Position numbers and translations under genes: made by a program
Assembly (NCBI RefSeq): GCF_039536245.1
Contig: NZ_BAAAYN010000005.1
Location: forward strand, 62,001-126,000
Origin: Cryptosporangium minutisporangium
GTDB lineage: Bacteria; Actinomycetota; Actinomycetes; Mycobacteriales; Cryptosporangiaceae
Direction: 5' to 3'
DNA: 64,000 nucleotides
Notes under the pieces: generated by a model
The model's database searches: none
Told to the model about the DNA's origin: nothing
Seen by the model: only the letters and a program-made list of their open reading frames with translations
Shown here: one piece after another, positions 8,558 through 16,969 of the stretch
Position numbering within the stretch: the first letter of the stretch is position 1
How the letters are laid out: each line of letters opens with the position of its first letter

Positions 8558-8845
8558 TTGTCGCCGCCGGCCCGCAGCGCCGCCGATGGCCGCCCGATCG
8601 TCTACTGGCGACCTGGCTGCCAGCACTGCATCTGGCTCCGGTTCCGGCTCGGGCTCTCGGCGCGGCGGGCGTATTGGGTGAACATTTGGGCGGATCCGGA
8701 AGGCGCGGGCGCGGTTCGGGCCGCCGCTGACGGCACCGAGACCGTGCCGACCGTGTACGTCGACGGCAGGGCATTCGTGAATCCCGAGCCCGACTACGTC
8801 CGGGCCTGGGTAGGTGGACGCGACCAGCGCACCGAGTCAGCCTGA
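8558..8845 (+). CDS. Glutaredoxin/mycoredoxin-like protein (possibly frameshifted at the 5' end)
   Basis: Thioredoxin-fold protein of about 95 aa: PIVYWRPGCQHC contains the CxxC redox centre, followed by the cis-Pro motif TVPTVYVDG. RRAYWVNIWADPEGAGAVRA matches actinobacterial mycoredoxins, which reduce mycothiol-mixed disulfides. The start is uncertain. A TTG at 8558 gives a normal family length, and a GTG at 8483 gives an Arg/Pro-rich extension that looks like out-of-frame translation. Frame 1 upstream of about 8575 has better coding character, so a single-base indel may have separated the true N-terminus from this body. It stands alone between the effector cassette and a gene-poor zone. 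Confidence 0.6.
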   Translation: MSPPARSAADGRPIVYWRPGCQHCIWLRFRLGLSARRAYWVNIWADPEGAGAVRAAADGTETVPTVYVDGRAFVNPEPDYVRAWVGGRDQRTESA

Positions 8846-9440
8846 CCGCAGGCCCACCCGGGCACCCCAGGCGTCACGGCCGGGCGCTTCGGAGCTGACC
8901 GGCCAGAGCCTCGAACAGATCGAGGCACCAACGGCATCTGATCCGCGCGGTCCCTTCCGGCGCGCATCTGCGCCGGATCGGACCCGTCTGCGGGCTGGTC
9001 CTAGCTCCAGACCGGTTTTCCGCCTCCCGGCGTTGACGTGATTCCCGGGCCGACGAGGGGAAAGCGATGCCGGGCAGGCCGCCATTCTGCGTGAACAGCT
9101 CGACGGCCGGACCGGGCTGAGAGCCGAGCACGAGGACCAGATCGACGTGGCGGCTCGGGAGAGTTTCGCGCGAGGATTGAACAAGCTGCCCGGGCAGCCA
9201 CAGACGGTTTCTCTTCACCGAAGGCGAACTTGTCCAGCCAGCAATGACGAAGACAGAAAATCGGGCGTCGCAGGGCGGTGCGGACGGGACCTTCATCGCC
9301 GCGGACAGAGCGCGCGCCTTGGGCAATTTGGGTCAATCACTAGGGCTGCTGCATGTCTATCGGCTTCGTAGAGTCCGGTTTCCAACGCCCTCTCTTGCCG
9401 CTGATCGGGCGTTGCCTTTTCCGGCGGCGCGCCCAATACC
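8846..9440. other. Gene-poor, probably decayed stretch
   Basis: No gene I can support. On the plus strand, short runs have coding-like composition in different frames, for example AAILREQLDGRTGLRAEHED followed by QIDVAARESFARGLNKLPG at about 9070-9200, and HQRHLIRAVPSGAHLRRIG at about 8925-8985. They are interrupted and look like remnants of dead genes. Minus-strand frames through here have shadow-like composition. Confidence 0.4.
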
Positions 9441-9683
9441 TCAGGTCGCCACCGTGGTCTCTGAACCCGCGAAGGTGAAAAGCCACGTGCCATCGGCGGC
9501 GGGGCCGGAAGACCGCAGATATATATGGCGGCTCTGTGTCCGCTGGTCATGAAGCGCCACGCGTTCGTGAGGACTGCCGTCGGCATGCACGAGATACTCG
9601 AATCGCCGGATCTGACCATCCAGGGGACCGCCGTCGAAACGCGCCTTGACCCCCACGGGATCCGCTGGTGCGTTCGCACTCAC
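9441..9683 (-). CDS. Small hypothetical protein (80 aa)
   Basis: Start GTG at 9683. The sequence has natural-looking composition and the motif ARFDGGPLDGQ, then RRFEYLVHADGSPHE, then DGTWLFTFAG. I associate a similar FxGGPxDG core followed by a Y/F-F-G ending with small actinobacterial and phage-borne hypothetical proteins, but I cannot assign a function. No clear ribosome-binding site and no neighbours within 500 bases on the same strand. It could be a leftover of a mobile element. Confidence 0.5.
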   Translation of the reverse strand: MSANAPADPVGVKARFDGGPLDGQIRRFEYLVHADGSPHERVALHDQRTQSRHIYLRSSGPAADGTWLFTFAGSETTVAT

Positions 9684-10344
9684 AGCTTCAGCGTGCCACG
9701 GTCCGCGGAGCGGGACACCTCCGGCCTAGTCGTCGCACTCACAGTCCGCGATGGGTTATCGCTCGGTTGGGGGCGCGCGGTCGCCGCTGGGAGCATCGTT
9801 GAGACCAACCAGTCGGTAGGGTCGGCAAGTACATCCGCTCTTGCCGCTTTCAGCTTCGCGGAGCGCACCGGCAGGGCGGGGAGACAGGTTAGCCCGCCGG
9901 CCTCAGCGCAGCGGTCGGCCGCGAGAGCGCGTGCGTGGCCGGATCCATATTCCTGATCTTGGCTCCGGGACAGGTGGGCAGGATGCCCCGCCCGTCAGCG
10001 CTTTCTATCGGTGCGATGACGGCGGCCCCGGAGCCGCCCGCCTCACCGGCGTACCAGCCCGAATGCTGACACAAGCTCTCGACCAGACCCAAAGAGGCCA
10101 AGCCGACGAACGCCCTCTCGTGCCGCTGATAACGTGTCGGCGGCCAACCCTAGCCGCTCCAAATTCTCGGACGTCGCCGCTTGAGCCTCCGGTTCGCCGA
10201 GGGATCGATACGAATCGCGCGGTACGCAGACAACGGGGACCTCCCAGTCGGGGTGTCGACTGTCCGATCAGCAGGCCCCGTATCGCCAGGCCACCGGTGC
10301 GCGCGCATCGCCTCAGCGTGACGCTGCATGGTGGAGTAGCCCGG
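9684..10344. other. Gene-poor stretch between the accessory region and the permease
   Basis: I see no intact gene. The minus strand has a coding-like run of about 65 residues (VPVVCVPRDSYRSLGEPEAQ, then AATSENLERLGLAADTLSAA, ending FGLVRR-stop near 10030), which lacks a start and seems to be the 3' remnant of a lost gene. Plus-strand frames are Arg/Pro-rich shadows. This marks the boundary between the accessory region and the catabolic region. Confidence 0.4.
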
Positions 10345-11994
10345 TCAGCGGGACGGATACCGATACCGGGCATCCTCAGGCCAGGACGGGTCCGGGGCCG
10401 CAGGCTGACCGTCGAACGGCGCGCCGGTCCCCCGCCGATTCGGTGGTGCTGCCGCGTGCGAAGGCACCCGCGTCGGCGCGGCACCGGCTGGCGGGTGCCG
10501 CCGGACAGGGATCGTGCCGGCCGTAGGTGGCGGCTCTGCCGGGGTTCGACCGGTGGCCTGCGCTTGGTCCTGGCCGATCGTCGCGTACGCCGCAGGCCTG
10601 GTTGCCTGAAGCACGAGAGCGACCACGACACCCGTGCCGAACACGCCGCCGATCAGGACGCCGACCAGCCACGCCGCCACCGGTGGGGATCCGGGAGCGA
10701 TCTCTCGCACGCGGGTGACGCCGTAGAGGAAAATGAATCCGGTCGTGACGATCGAGAAGAACCCAGCGACGACCTGTCCTTCCCAGCCGAAGAAGCCGTC
10801 CTCGTCGGCGACGCCGCGCAGGAACCAGACCACGGTCGCCGCGGACGCCAGCGTGAGGACACCGGTGGCCGCCAATCCACTCCCCACTACCAGCCACAGC
10901 GGTAGGACCTTCTGCTCCGAAAACAACGCGAACAGCGCGATGAGACCGGCCACGACAGGCTGGATCAGCGCTGTCCGCCACGGGGGCGCACCACCGAGGC
11001 GTGGAATCGCCAACGGCGCCGGGAGCACCCCGTCGCGCGCCAGGCCGGCCAGCTGCCGGGACGTCGCGTTGTGCAGCGTGACCCCGGTGGCGAGGAGGCC
11101 GACGAGCAGAACGCCCAGCAGCAGGTTGGTCACCGTCCCCGCGGCACCCGCGCCGACGATCGACGCGACCACCGCCGGGAGGAAGGCGGCCCCCAGCGCG
11201 GCGGCCTGGAGCGGAGCCTGCTCGGGCCCGACGGCGACGCTGACGGCCCACGCGCTGACCACCAGCACCGCGGTCGTCACCGCGTAGGAGATGTAGGTGG
11301 CCTTCGGGATGGCCCGCTGCGGGTCGGTGAGCTCGTCGCTGTAGGTCGCGCCGGCCTCGGATCCGACGAACGCCGTCACGGCGAATACCAGCGCTACACC
11401 GAAGGAGCCGGAGAGGATCCACCCGGGATCGAGGGGGGTGAACGACACCTCCGACCCCGCGGCTTCGGTGAAAGCGCCCAGGTCGAACGCGAGCACAACG
11501 GCGATCTGCCCGACCACCACACCGAGAAGAAGCCGCACGACGATTCGCAACGGCACGACGCCGAGCGCGAGGACCGACACCACGCAGAGCAGGAGGCCGA
11601 CAGCCGCGGGCAGAACGACGCCGAAGAGGCTGTCGACGAGCGCAACGAACACCGTGGCGAAGAAGCCGTACAGACCCGCGACCAGGCCGGTGTAGGCCAG
11701 CAGCGTCACCGCCGCGGCGCCCAGTCCGACCGGACGTCCGAGCCCGCGGACGACCTGCACGTAGAGACCACCGGGGTGACGTACCCGGCGCGCGAGCCCG
11801 CTGTAGCCAAGCACGAATCCGAGCAGGATCAGGCCGGCTAGCGCGAAGATCAGCGGGGTGGCGACGACCTTGCCGTTCTGCAGCGCGGTCGGGACGACCG
11901 CCCAGAGGAGGGTGAGCGGCGCATGGGCCGTGATCAGTAGCGCCACCAGGTGGTAGGTGCGCAGCCCCGCGCCGCGCGGCACCGGGGCGCTCAC
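10345..11994 (-). CDS. APC-superfamily amino acid/organic cation permease
   Basis: Integral membrane transporter of about 549 aa with roughly 12 hydrophobic segments. The first is LVALLITAHAPLTLLWAVV; AFVGSEAGATYSDELTDPQR and AIPKATYISYAVTTAVLVVS match the loop and helix pattern of amino acid-polyamine-organocation permeases. It ends in a Pro/Ala/Arg-rich cytoplasmic tail of about 70 residues. The start is the GTG at 11994, which overlaps the upstream dehydrogenase stop by four bases (GTGA); longer upstream extensions would run through that gene and have shadow composition. Coupled to the HSD10-like gene, it may import a substrate handled by that operon. The substrate cannot be read from the sequence. 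Confidence 0.85.
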   Translation of the reverse strand: MSAPVPRGAGLRTYHLVALLITAHAPLTLLWAVVPTALQNGKVVATPLIFALAGLILLGFVLGYSGLARRVRHPGGLYVQVVRGLGRPVGLGAAAVTLLAYTGLVAGLYGFFATVFVALVDSLFGVVLPAAVGLLLCVVSVLALGVVPLRIVVRLLLGVVVGQIAVVLAFDLGAFTEAAGSEVSFTPLDPGWILSGSFGVALVFAVTAFVGSEAGATYSDELTDPQRAIPKATYISYAVTTAVLVVSAWAVSVAVGPEQAPLQAAALGAAFLPAVVASIVGAGAAGTVTNLLLGVLLVGLLATGVTLHNATSRQLAGLARDGVLPAPLAIPRLGGAPPWRTALIQPVVAGLIALFALFSEQKVLPLWLVVGSGLAATGVLTLASAATVVWFLRGVADEDGFFGWEGQVVAGFFSIVTTGFIFLYGVTRVREIAPGSPPVAAWLVGVLIGGVFGTGVVVALVLQATRPAAYATIGQDQAQATGRTPAEPPPTAGTIPVRRHPPAGAAPTRVPSHAAAPPNRRGTGAPFDGQPAAPDPSWPEDARYRYPSR

Positions 11995-12758
11995 GCCGGA
12001 CCCATTCTGAGTGCGCCGTCCAGGCGGATCGTTTCGCCGTTGAGCATCGGGTTGCCGACCACCGCGGCCACCAGATCCGCGTACTCGTCCGGGCGACCCA
12101 ACCGGCTCGGGTGCGGGATTTGAGCACCCAGCGAGTCCCGGGCCGCTTCGGGAAGACCGAGCAGCATCGGCGTCTCGAACGTGCCGGGCGCGATTGCGCA
12201 CACCCGGATGCGGTGCTGGGCGAGATCGCGCGCGGCGCACAGCGTGAGGCCGTGCACGCCGGCCTTGGACGAGGCGTATGCGGCCTGTCCGATCTGGCCC
12301 TCGAACGCCGCGATCGAGGCGGTGAGCACGACGACGCCGCGCTCGCCGTCGACCGGATCGACCGCCGCGATGCGCTCGGCCGCCAGGCGCAGCACGTTGA
12401 ACGTGCCGACGAGGTTGATGCGGACGACGCGTTCGTAACGCTCAAGCGGGTGCGGACCGTGGCGCCCGAGGATGCGGCCGGGCGTCGCCACACCAGCGCA
12501 GGACACCACGGCGCGCAGCGGAACTCCGGTCTCGTCGACGGCGTCGAGCGCGGCGGCCACGTCCGACTCGGACGTGACGTCGGCCGGCACGAACCGGCAG
12601 CGTGGACCGAGATCGGCGGCGACCTTCTCGCCGTCCGAGCCGGGCAGGTCGAGCACGACCACGGCGGCTCCGAGCGCCGCGAAGCGGCGGGCGGCCGCCA
12701 GACCGAGGCCGGAGGCGCCTCCGGTGACGAGCACCGCGGAGCTGTCGTCGATCCGCAT
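11991..12758 (-). CDS. HSD10-like short-chain dehydrogenase (3-hydroxyacyl-CoA / 17-beta-hydroxysteroid dehydrogenase)
   Basis: SDR of 255 aa. Seen: NAD-binding GGASGLG near the N-terminus with Asp after the second strand (VVLDLPG, NAD preference), [10 protein letters not shown], NxxAG-type CAGVATPG, active-site [16 protein letters not shown] with YASSK, then [10 protein letters not shown] and [13 protein letters not shown]. The order and wording closely follow human HSD17B10-type enzymes, which oxidise 3-hydroxyacyl-CoAs (including 2-methyl-branched ones) and hydroxysteroids. In this setting a side-chain beta-oxidation or hydroxysteroid oxidation step is likely (inference). First gene of a two-gene operon with the permease, divergent from the double-MarR regulator. 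Confidence 0.85.
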   Translation of the reverse strand: MRIDDSSAVLVTGGASGLGLAAARRFAALGAAVVVLDLPGSDGEKVAADLGPRCRFVPADVTSESDVAAALDAVDETGVPLRAVVSCAGVATPGRILGRHGPHPLERYERVVRINLVGTFNVLRLAAERIAAVDPVDGERGVVVLTASIAAFEGQIGQAAYASSKAGVHGLTLCAARDLAQHRIRVCAIAPGTFETPMLLGLPEAARDSLGAQIPHPSRLGRPDEYADLVAAVVGNPMLNGETIRLDGALRMGPA

Positions 12759-12880
12759 GAGTTCCCTCTCTGAAAGTCCGATCGAAAGCTGACCGCCGTC
12801 AAGCGGTAGGAGGCGGCGCGCGTCGCGGGATCGTCCGCTGGTTGAGGTGCCAGCCGGTTGTAACCGCAGATGGCGCGTGG

Positions 12881-12909
12881 ACCGTATCGGTATACGTGAA
12901 CACGGTCAA
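12881..12909 (-). promoter_or_regulatory. Candidate promoter of the HSD10-like/permease operon
   Basis: On the minus strand TTGACC (12909-12904) and TACGGT (12886-12881) are separated by 17 bases, a reasonable housekeeping sigma-type promoter about 120 bases upstream of the ATG. The spacer holds GTATACC/GGTATAC-like symmetry that could be bound by the divergent double-MarR protein. The rest of the 12759-13077 intergenic region shows no gene. Confidence 0.45.
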
Positions 12910-13077
12910 CCTTTTGCGATGCCCCGCAAGCGCCCTTGCTGGCACAAATGGAAGAAGAACGAAGAAGGTACTCTTTCGGTTATCGTCTTTCGATCAACTT
13001 AATGTCGGGAGTACCGGCAGGAGCTGAGCCCTGGCGCCGATACGCTGAGAGCCGCGACACCGCAAGGAGGACGAGGG

Positions 13078-14088
13078 ATGGCGACTGCTGCCGATACCGA
13101 GCTGGAGCAGACGACGCTGCACCTCGTGAACCTCATCGCGTACTCCGCGCACAACCGCACGTACCGTCGTCGCTTCGCGCTCGTCACCGGGCTCGACCTG
13201 CCCGGCGCGGAGATCGAGACGGTCACCGCGCTGACCGGCACCCCGATGACGACCGGCGCGCTCGCCGAGCGGCTCCGGATCGACATCACCCAGGCCAGCC
13301 GCCAGGTAGCCCGACTCGCGGCCCTGGGACTCGCCGAGAAGGAGCGCGACCCCGCCGATCGGCGTCGCATCGTGGTCTCGCTGACCGAGCAGGCACAACG
13401 GCGCGCCGACGCGTGGGCGGCGGTCTGGGTCAACGACTACGCGCTTCCCGTCGACGGTTGGGCCACCGAGGACGTCGACGCCCTCGGGGAGTGGCTGGCG
13501 ATCGTCCATCGTGTGCTCGCGCCGGCGCTCACGTCGGTGCCGGAGCGGGACCTGCCGTCGAGTTGGGAACCGACCGGCGATGAGAACCGGGTTCGGTTCC
13601 TGCGGACGACCGTGCGTCTGGCCCGGCTGGTAGGTAACTCGCACGGTTTCCAAGACCTCCTGGACGAGGCCCGAACCAACCTGAACGAGCTGACGTACTT
13701 CACGCTCCGCGACATCTGGCGGCATGGGCCGACGACGGTCTCCGAGATCGCGTCCCGCCTGGCCATCGACGCGTCCCAAGCCAGCAAGCGGGTGACCGCG
13801 CTGCGGGAGCACGGCCTGCTCGACGAAGCGGTGGACGTGTTCGACCGGCGCAGCACCCGGCTGCGGGCGTCGCGGCGAGGTACCGCGGTCGTACGTCGCA
13901 TTCATCAGAACCAGCTCGCCGGTTTCCTCGATCTGCTCGGAGAAGTCGACCCGGCGTCCCGCGGGCGCTGGACGACGCTGGTCAAGCGCTACGTCCACGT
14001 GCTGGCCACCGCCGAGGTGGACGAGCGGGGGTGGCTGGTGGCACGCGGCAGCACGGCGCGCCCGGTGACCGAGCGCGCCGCCGGCTGA
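13078..14088 (+). CDS. Transcriptional regulator with two tandem MarR domains
   Basis: 336 aa, about twice the usual MarR length. Repeat 1 (about residues 10-145): winged helix TTGALAERLRIDITQASRQV, recognition region ARLAALGLAEKERDPADRRR and wing IVVSLTEQAQ. Repeat 2 (about 180-310): TTVSEIASRLAIDASQASKRV, TALREHGLLDEAVDVFDRRS, TRLRASRRG. Each repeat has its own D-x-R-R wing, so one polypeptide could mimic a MarR dimer. A good AGGAGG ribosome-binding site precedes the ATG. It is divergent from the HSD10-like/permease operon and probably controls it, and possibly further steroid genes. Ligand unknown. Confidence 0.85.
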   Translation: MATAADTELEQTTLHLVNLIAYSAHNRTYRRRFALVTGLDLPGAEIETVTALTGTPMTTGALAERLRIDITQASRQVARLAALGLAEKERDPADRRRIVVSLTEQAQRRADAWAAVWVNDYALPVDGWATEDVDALGEWLAIVHRVLAPALTSVPERDLPSSWEPTGDENRVRFLRTTVRLARLVGNSHGFQDLLDEARTNLNELTYFTLRDIWRHGPTTVSEIASRLAIDASQASKRVTALREHGLLDEAVDVFDRRSTRLRASRRGTAVVRRIHQNQLAGFLDLLGEVDPASRGRWTTLVKRYVHVLATAEVDERGWLVARGSTARPVTERAAG

Positions 14089-14107
14089 CCGAGGCCCCGC
14101 GACCGGG

Positions 14108-15376
14108 CTACGCGAGGGCGGACGCGTCGGCGAGGATCGACTTCAAGGGCACAGATGGATCGGCCACGACCGCTCGCGGCGGATGCCGCTCGTCTGCCAA
14201 CGCCTTCTTCACCTGCAAGAAATCGGCGGGCGCGTTGACGCACTCGGCCGCGACCAGCCGGTCGCCCCGGTAGTAGAGCGTCGTCCTCCGTCCGGGCTTG
14301 GCGCCCGGCCGGACCAGCGCGTCGTCGCCGAGCTGCCGCAGGCCGGCGATCTGCAGCTTGAATGCCCCCTGATCCGACCAGAACCAGGGAACGCTCCGGT
14401 AGGTGCGGTCCTCGCCGAGGACGGTCCACGCCGCCGCGTTCGCCTGCTCGACGGCGTTGTCGACGCTCTCCAACCGCAGGCGCGACGTCTCCGCCGCGCC
14501 CGGCGTGGGATCCGGCAGGTTCGCGCAGTCCCCCACCGCCACGGTGACGCCGTCGGACGCAAGCGAACGACGGTCGACCACGACGCCGTCGGCGCAGTCC
14601 AGGCCGGCCGCCCGGGCCAGCTCGTCGCGGGGCACGACGCCCACGCCGACGAGCACCACGTCGGCGTCGAGCACGATCCCGTCGGCGAGTTCGACGCCGG
14701 TCGCGGCGCCGTCCGCGGTGACGATTCGCCGCGGCGCAGTGCCGAGGTGGAAGTCGATCCCGGCGGCGCGGTGCGCGTCGAGGAGGTACGACGCCGTCGG
14801 CGCCCCGAGTGCACGCCCCATCAGCTGGGGGCCGGCTTCCACGACCGCGACCTGCCGGCCCTGTGCCCGGGCGGTCGCGGCCGCCTCCAGCCCGATGAAG
14901 CCGCCCCCGACCACCACCACCACGCGCGCCCGGGACAGTCGGTCCCGAAGCCGCAGTGCCGAGTCGAGATCACGCAGGTACAGCACCCCGTCCGCGTCGG
15001 CGCCCGGCAGGTCGAGCCGTCGGGGTCGCGCGCCGGTCGCGAGCACCAGCCGGTCGAACGGGTAGCGCGCGCCGCTGGAAGCCCGGGCGATGCCCGACCC
15101 GCCGCCGGAGAACTCGACACCCCCCACCCGCTCGCCCAGCGTCACCGTGATGCGCTGATCGCGGTAGTACTCCGCATTGCGTAACGTGAGCGACTCGGCG
15201 GTCGCCGCCCCGGTCAGCAACGCCTTCGACAGCGGCGGACGCTGGTAGGGCGGGTGGGTCTCCTCGCCGATCAGGCGGATCGGCGAGGAGTACCCGAGTT
15301 CCCGCAGGCGGCTGGCGAGCTGGACGCCGGCCTGGGAGGCACCGACGACCAGCAGGCCCGCCCGCCCTGCGGTCAC
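14108..15376 (-). CDS. Ferredoxin reductase (FAD/NADH-dependent)
   Basis: 422-aa flavoprotein of the putidaredoxin-reductase type: N-terminal FAD Rossmann GASQAG; PPYQRPPLSKALL; LATGARPRRLDLPG; NAD-binding VVVVGGGFIGLEAAATAR; FAD-contacting VAVGDCANLPDP; C-terminal domain with VPWFWSDQG. It passes electrons from NAD(P)H to the 2Fe-2S ferredoxin. Start: GTG at 15376, overlapping the ferredoxin stop by GTGA; longer upstream readings are out of phase with real coding. Last gene of the P450-ferredoxin-reductase trio, so it makes a complete class I P450 electron chain. It converges on the double-MarR gene 19 bases away. Confidence 0.93.
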   Translation of the reverse strand: MTAGRAGLLVVGASQAGVQLASRLRELGYSSPIRLIGEETHPPYQRPPLSKALLTGAATAESLTLRNAEYYRDQRITVTLGERVGGVEFSGGGSGIARASSGARYPFDRLVLATGARPRRLDLPGADADGVLYLRDLDSALRLRDRLSRARVVVVVGGGFIGLEAAATARAQGRQVAVVEAGPQLMGRALGAPTASYLLDAHRAAGIDFHLGTAPRRIVTADGAATGVELADGIVLDADVVLVGVGVVPRDELARAAGLDCADGVVVDRRSLASDGVTVAVGDCANLPDPTPGAAETSRLRLESVDNAVEQANAAAWTVLGEDRTYRSVPWFWSDQGAFKLQIAGLRQLGDDALVRPGAKPGRRTTLYYRGDRLVAAECVNAPADFLQVKKALADERHPPRAVVADPSVPLKSILADASALA

Positions 15377-15693
15377 AGCTGCTCCGGCGGGATCGTCACG
15401 TGCACGTCGGTCCCCTCGCGCAGCACGAGCTGGCACGACAGCCGCGAGTTGGGCTCCCGATCGGTGGCCGCGCAGTCGAGCATCTCGTCCTCGTCCTCGC
15501 TCACCGGCGGGTAGGCGTCGAGCTCCCCCTCGGCGAGGAAGACGTGGCAGGTCGCGCAGGAGAGCACTCCCCCGCACTGCCCGACGATGCCGGCGACGCC
15601 GTTCTGCACGGCGGTGCGCATCACGGAGTCACCGACCTTGCCGTCGACGACGCGTTCCGCGCCGTCCGGCTGGGTGTAGAAGACCTTTGGCAT
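15373..15693 (-). CDS. 2Fe-2S ferredoxin
   Basis: 106 aa, putidaredoxin/adrenodoxin type. Cluster ligands Cys40, Cys46, Cys49 (GQCGGVLSCATCHVF) and Cys87 (RLSCQLV) are all present. An acidic patch (PPVSEDEDEMLD) at about 62-73 is the usual docking surface for the reductase and P450. It lies between the P450 (21 bases upstream) and the reductase (4-base overlap). Confidence 0.95.
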   Translation of the reverse strand: MPKVFYTQPDGAERVVDGKVGDSVMRTAVQNGVAGIVGQCGGVLSCATCHVFLAEGELDAYPPVSEDEDEMLDCAATDREPNSRLSCQLVLREGTDVHVTIPPEQL

Positions 15694-15714
15694 GTGACGT
15701 TCTCCTTGCCGGTG

Positions 15715-16953
15715 CTACCAGGCGACCGGGAGTTCCACCATCGGCTGGCTGAGGTGATCGCGGTTCCACCTGATCTCGCCCGCCAGCCGCAACTGGGGCA
15801 GGCGCTTAAACAGCTCACCGATGCCGACCTGCATCTCCATCCGGGCCAGCGGCGCGCCGAGACAGTGGTGGAGGCCGTAGCTGAGCGTGAGTTGCGGGTT
15901 GTTCTGGCGGGTGATGTCGAACTCCGCGTCGTCGGGCAGGACGATGCCGTCGTGCGCGACCGCCGTCGGATCGATGAGGACGGCTTCGCCTGCGGCGATG
16001 AGCTGCCCGTCGATCACGACGTCCTCGGTGGCCACGAACGGCACCAACCCGCCGCCTCCACCGACCGGCGTGCCGAGCGCCCAGCCGCCGTGCCGCAGGA
16101 TCTCCTCGACCGCGGTGGGCATCAGCCCGTCGACGTCGGTGAGCAGGAGCTCCCGCTGGGCGTCGTGGTGCAGCAGGGCGGCGACGCCGGTGGAGATGAA
16201 GTTCGCGGTGTTGTCGAAGCCGGCGATGATCAGGATCAGCGCGATCGGCATGATCTCGTCGTCGGTGAGCGACTCGTCTTTGTCCCGGGCGTTGGCCAGG
16301 TCGCTCAGCAGGTCTTCGCGCGGTTCGCGTCGCCGCTCCTCGATCAGCCCGCTCATGTAGCCGATGAGCTCGAGCATGTCGTTGGCGATCCGTTCCTCCG
16401 GCATGTTCGCCGTCGCCAGCGTCGACGCCGCCCACCGCTCGAATTTCGGCCGGTCCTCCGGCGGCACGCCGAGCAGGTTGCTCAGCATCTGGATCGGCAG
16501 ACCCAGCGCATACTCCTCGACCAGGTTGGCCGGACTGCCCTTGGAGACCATCTCGTCGATCAGGTGGTTGGCGAACTCCACCGCGGACTCACGCATCGCC
16601 CGGACGCGCTTCGGCGAGATCGACCGCTGCACCAGCCGGCGGAGCTTGGTGTGGTGCGGCGGGTCCTCGAACTGGATCGTCGTCTTGAGGAAGTCGGGGA
16701 ACTCGACGAAGTACGGCACGACCCGCTCGCCGGTGCGGAACGGCTCCCGGACGAATCGGGTGTCGCCCAGCATGTCGCGCGCCGCCTGGTTCCGGTGGAT
16801 GACCCAGACGTCCCCGCCGAACGGCATCGTCATCTTCGTCATCGGCCGGTCGGCCGCGATCCGGTGGTACTGCTCGGCGGCCTCGTGCACGGGCCGCGGC
16901 CCGAACGGGTACTCGGTGCCGGGCGGATAGGCCCGCTCGGTGGTTTCGGTCAT
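15715..16953 (-). CDS. Cytochrome P450 with an Asp-Asn (not Asp-Thr) oxygen-activation motif
   Basis: 412-aa class I P450. Seen: substrate-entry region, PPHHTKLRRLVQRSISPKRV (C-helix), I-helix LIIAGFDNTANF with Asp247-Asn248 where most P450s have acid-Thr, ExxR in VEEILRHGG, and the haem-binding LSYGLHHCLGAPLAR with Cys364. The usual Phe of FxxGxxxC is Leu here. The Asn replacement resembles the I-helix of P450cin (CYP176A1), where Asn substitutes for Thr. Its operon with ferredoxin and reductase supports hydroxylation of a lipophilic substrate, plausibly a steroid side chain or ring carbon; CYP family membership cannot be fixed by eye. Confidence 0.93.
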   Translation of the reverse strand: MTETTERAYPPGTEYPFGPRPVHEAAEQYHRIAADRPMTKMTMPFGGDVWVIHRNQAARDMLGDTRFVREPFRTGERVVPYFVEFPDFLKTTIQFEDPPHHTKLRRLVQRSISPKRVRAMRESAVEFANHLIDEMVSKGSPANLVEEYALGLPIQMLSNLLGVPPEDRPKFERWAASTLATANMPEERIANDMLELIGYMSGLIEERRREPREDLLSDLANARDKDESLTDDEIMPIALILIIAGFDNTANFISTGVAALLHHDAQRELLLTDVDGLMPTAVEEILRHGGWALGTPVGGGGGLVPFVATEDVVIDGQLIAAGEAVLIDPTAVAHDGIVLPDDAEFDITRQNNPQLTLSYGLHHCLGAPLARMEMQVGIGELFKRLPQLRLAGEIRWNRDHLSQPMVELPVAW

Positions 16954-16969
16954 CGCGTGTCCTTCGATC

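Noticed and set aside
9841-10905. Plus-strand open frame of 354 codons
   Set aside because: Arg/Pro-rich, no motifs, and antisense to the permease C-terminal part.
11995-12240. Upstream extension of the permease
   Set aside because: It would overlap the HSD10-like gene with an Arg/Pro/Ser-rich sequence; the GTGA-overlap start begins right before the first membrane helix.
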